Source: Isohypsibius dastychi | Taxonomy: Eukaryota; Tardigrada; Eutardigrada; Parachela; Isohypsibiidae | NCBI GenBank assembly: GCA_034696485.1 | Contig: JAQIWT010000054.1 | Span: forward strand, 1 to 44,285 | DNA: 44,285 nucleotides | Reading direction: 5' to 3' | Part shown: positions 41,995 through 44,285 of the stretch, piece by piece | Numbering within the stretch: the first letter of the stretch is position 1 | Layout: every line of letters starts with the position of its first letter | Program-made: the position numbers and the translations under genes | The notes under the pieces: generated by a model | What the model was told of the DNA's origin: nothing | The model's input: only the letters and a program-made list of their open reading frames with translations | The model's database searches: none

Positions 41995-44239
41995 TGATGA
42001 ACACATCGCCATCTCCGTGGTCCAGAACGTTTCGAACTACTAGCTCGAATTTCTTAGACACGCCGCTCGATGATGAAGTCTAATTTTTATTAGCATCCTC
42101 GAAGTGGTAGTACACATCCCATTCAAATGCGAGAACCAAATGAGTTTTAATCCAAAATAGTTCAAGGTGTCGTATAGGTAGAGGAGAAGCGAGTGGTAGC
42201 TTGGCAGTTTGTACACTTATCTGAACTTTGAAAAGCTGCTTGCTGGCATGTGCCTGACTGACAATTCAGATCGAGAAACATTCCGAGTAGATCATGACCC
42301 TGATGCATCTCATTCCCCGTCATGTGAAACACTCTTCAATAACTTATCTGGTCGGCAATGCAGTAAGAGTATTTTGCAACTTTCATCGACGGGTTGAGAG
42401 TTTACTTAATCGAATGAAAGTGAGGGAAAAAGTTTAATCTGTGACTTTCTTAGCCCTGGAAACAACTTGAAGATTAGATGTCTTGTTAGACATCAAGACA
42501 CGGAAACCGAGAACAAAGAGGAATGTAGTCAGTATCCAGCAGCAAGACCAAACTCTTACGGGATTTTGCAACAATTTTGATTTGAATGACATGACTCAAG
42601 AGGAGGATCTTCTTTCTTGGGCACTAATTTGAACCATTCCTGCATTCCACCATTTCTTTAGCTTCGGGATTTTACGGCGTTCGCTTTTCGCTCCGAGATT
42701 GAGTGAGTGATTATTCCAGTTTTGTTGTTCACAATCCTGCTTCAATGCTTGGGCACTTTGCTGTTCTCGGTTGGCGAAACATTCGGGTGTCTAGGTTACT
42801 CTTTGTCAAAACAAGTTTGCTTTCAAAACAAAAAGGAAAGCACTGGCTGAAACGGTAAGAGAATAAAGGTCAACGTTGCTGGCTTGGCTGAGTAACTCAT
42901 GTCATTCGCTGCACTGAATGGCCCAGAGGCTGAAAGGTCACTCGCTAAAAACTTTCAGCGACGAGCTCAAGGACCCTGAGTCTGAATCGTTATTGGTGGA
43001 TGACTGGCTGAGAAGTTCCAGTTACTGGGGTAAAAGGTTTTTTGAGTCACTGACTCGAGTACAGTGACTCCTTCAGTCACAGATTTAACTCTTTGAAGAC
43101 TCTCTCACATTTGACATTTGTCAGTGACTGCATTGACATCACTCAGTGAGTCTAACGCTCAAATGTGGCTTACTGACTGCCAGCAGTCATTTCGTTTTAA
43201 ATTTTGAGCGACGGTTAAAAGTGGCTGGTTTTCCGACCCTACAATCCAAACCGGACAACTTGAATAGCTCAGAATTTAAGAATGAATGATGTGTCGAATA
43301 AGTGGGGAGCGGTGGTCAGAAACTGACTTTCTCATCGAAGCGGGGGAAATTTTTTGGATTTAACTTCCTTCGATTTATCTAACTTGTCATGCATTCTCAA
43401 ATTTCGAGCTGTTAAAGTTTTCCGGTTCAGATTGTACCTGAGAAGCAGAAGGTGAAATTGAATTCACTTCTCATCTGCCAGCTTAAGGAGCTCTTTCTTC
43501 AGACAAAATCTGAGTCTGATGATTTTCATTTGGAGCACAACATTATCTGAATTTTACGCAACGTTTCATCGTTGATATTAAGAACGTTCGAATGTGTGAG
43601 ATTCTCTTGAATCAATCATAGTGAGAGTACCCAGGATCAAACCGCAATGACTTTCCAAATGACCGACAACGCGTTCTGATTCAGTCTTTACAATATCATA
43701 GTGTTACATTAAATAATCATCGAAATTAGATTTGCTCCAGAAAACCGGATTCCACTCTTAATCTACAGCGTAGTTAGTTAAAAATATACCAATCACGGAA
43801 ATCGCGAAGACCGAAACAACCGTGTATCGACAGTCACCGTGCAGTGGCGGATTTAAACCCCTTTTTACCAGGTGCAAAACATATTTTTTTGCAAATTTGG
43901 AAGATAGAACTTGATATAATGTATATGGCAAGCCAGATATTGCAGCCGGTGCAAGTGCACTTTTGCACGACTGGTCAATTCGGCACTGTGACAGTGTATC
44001 GAATCTCACCGAATATCGACAGTGTATCCGATTCACCTGGTAAAATTTTTCCAAGCTCGTCGCTTTACTCTTTTGGCCAACAACATTTTCCGGTCGAAAA
44101 CAAGCGAAAAAATGAGATTTTGAAGAAACTCACACGTTTTGAACGAACAAGAGACGAGGCAAACTTTCGCATCGGCTCTTGTTTGCTCGCCAAACATTTT
44201 ATTTTTTGAAGTGGCCATACTTGAAAAAATCTTTTTTGT
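41995..44239. other. Non-coding, with an AGTCACTGA-rich patch
   Basis: 42930-43190 is enriched for agtcactga, cagtgactg and tgagtcact words in both orientations. No gene is supported. The frame pair at 43758-44209 is open on both strands but has no domain. Confidence 0.4.
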
Positions 44240-44271
44240 CCCCCCCCCCCCCAAGGGGGGGGGGGGGGGGG
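44240..44271. repeat. C13-AA-G17 homopolymer junction
   Basis: Thirteen C (44240-44252), AA, then 17 G (44255-44271). It has the same layout as 12713-12753. Confidence 0.9.
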
Positions 44272-44285
44272 CAACAAAACCATTT

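Overview
The window reads as compact animal nuclear DNA rather than bacterial or organellar DNA. The coding genes that can be rebuilt are split by canonical GT-AG introns of about 52-78 bp. Most carry signal peptides and are cysteine-rich or low-complexity. No operons, Shine-Dalgarno sites, rRNA or convincing tRNAs are visible. Small introns, secreted effector-type families (serpin, CAP/SCP, PAN-like) and a tyrosine-recombinase retroelement suggest a small invertebrate, perhaps an ecdysozoan such as a tardigrade. The sequence alone does not prove the taxon.

Left third (1-12.7 kb): a heptamer microsatellite, two small predicted genes on the + strand, a dense set of short inverted-repeat elements (2401-2557, 3093-3341, 5128-5479, and an inverted pair at 6065-6223 and 6749-6907), and a ~80-bp minisatellite that changes orientation (4241-4930). 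Then comes a minus-strand cluster of low-complexity protein exons (7663-10791), including a Thr-rich, mucin-like coding block.

Middle (12.7-23.3 kb): a C16/G25 homopolymer junction, an orphan EF-hand exon (minus, 13601-13681), a complete four-exon serpin (minus, 16170-17717), a MITE (18611-18779), a tiny secreted protein (19628-19871), a Cys-rich minus-strand gene (20849-21341), a PAN/Apple-like terminal exon (21500-21786), and a large imperfect palindrome built from a 9-bp GTCCA satellite (22304-23260).

Dominant feature (23270-31375): two complete, head-to-tail copies, each 4053 bp, of a gag / RT-RNase H / tyrosine-recombinase retrotransposon. It is Ngaro/DIRS-like and has no methyltransferase domain. 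The copies abut with no spacer. They carry the same gag stop codon and the same two pol frameshifts, and the only differences I found lie in the first 60 bp. The array begins directly beside the satellite palindrome.

Right third (31.4-44.3 kb): mostly non-coding or unrecognised DNA around two well-supported secreted-protein genes. One is a novel five-exon Cys-rich protein with a TATA/initiator promoter and only phase-0 introns (35156-36085). The other is a five-exon single-domain CAP/SCP protein (40962-41711). The window ends in a second C-run/G-run junction.
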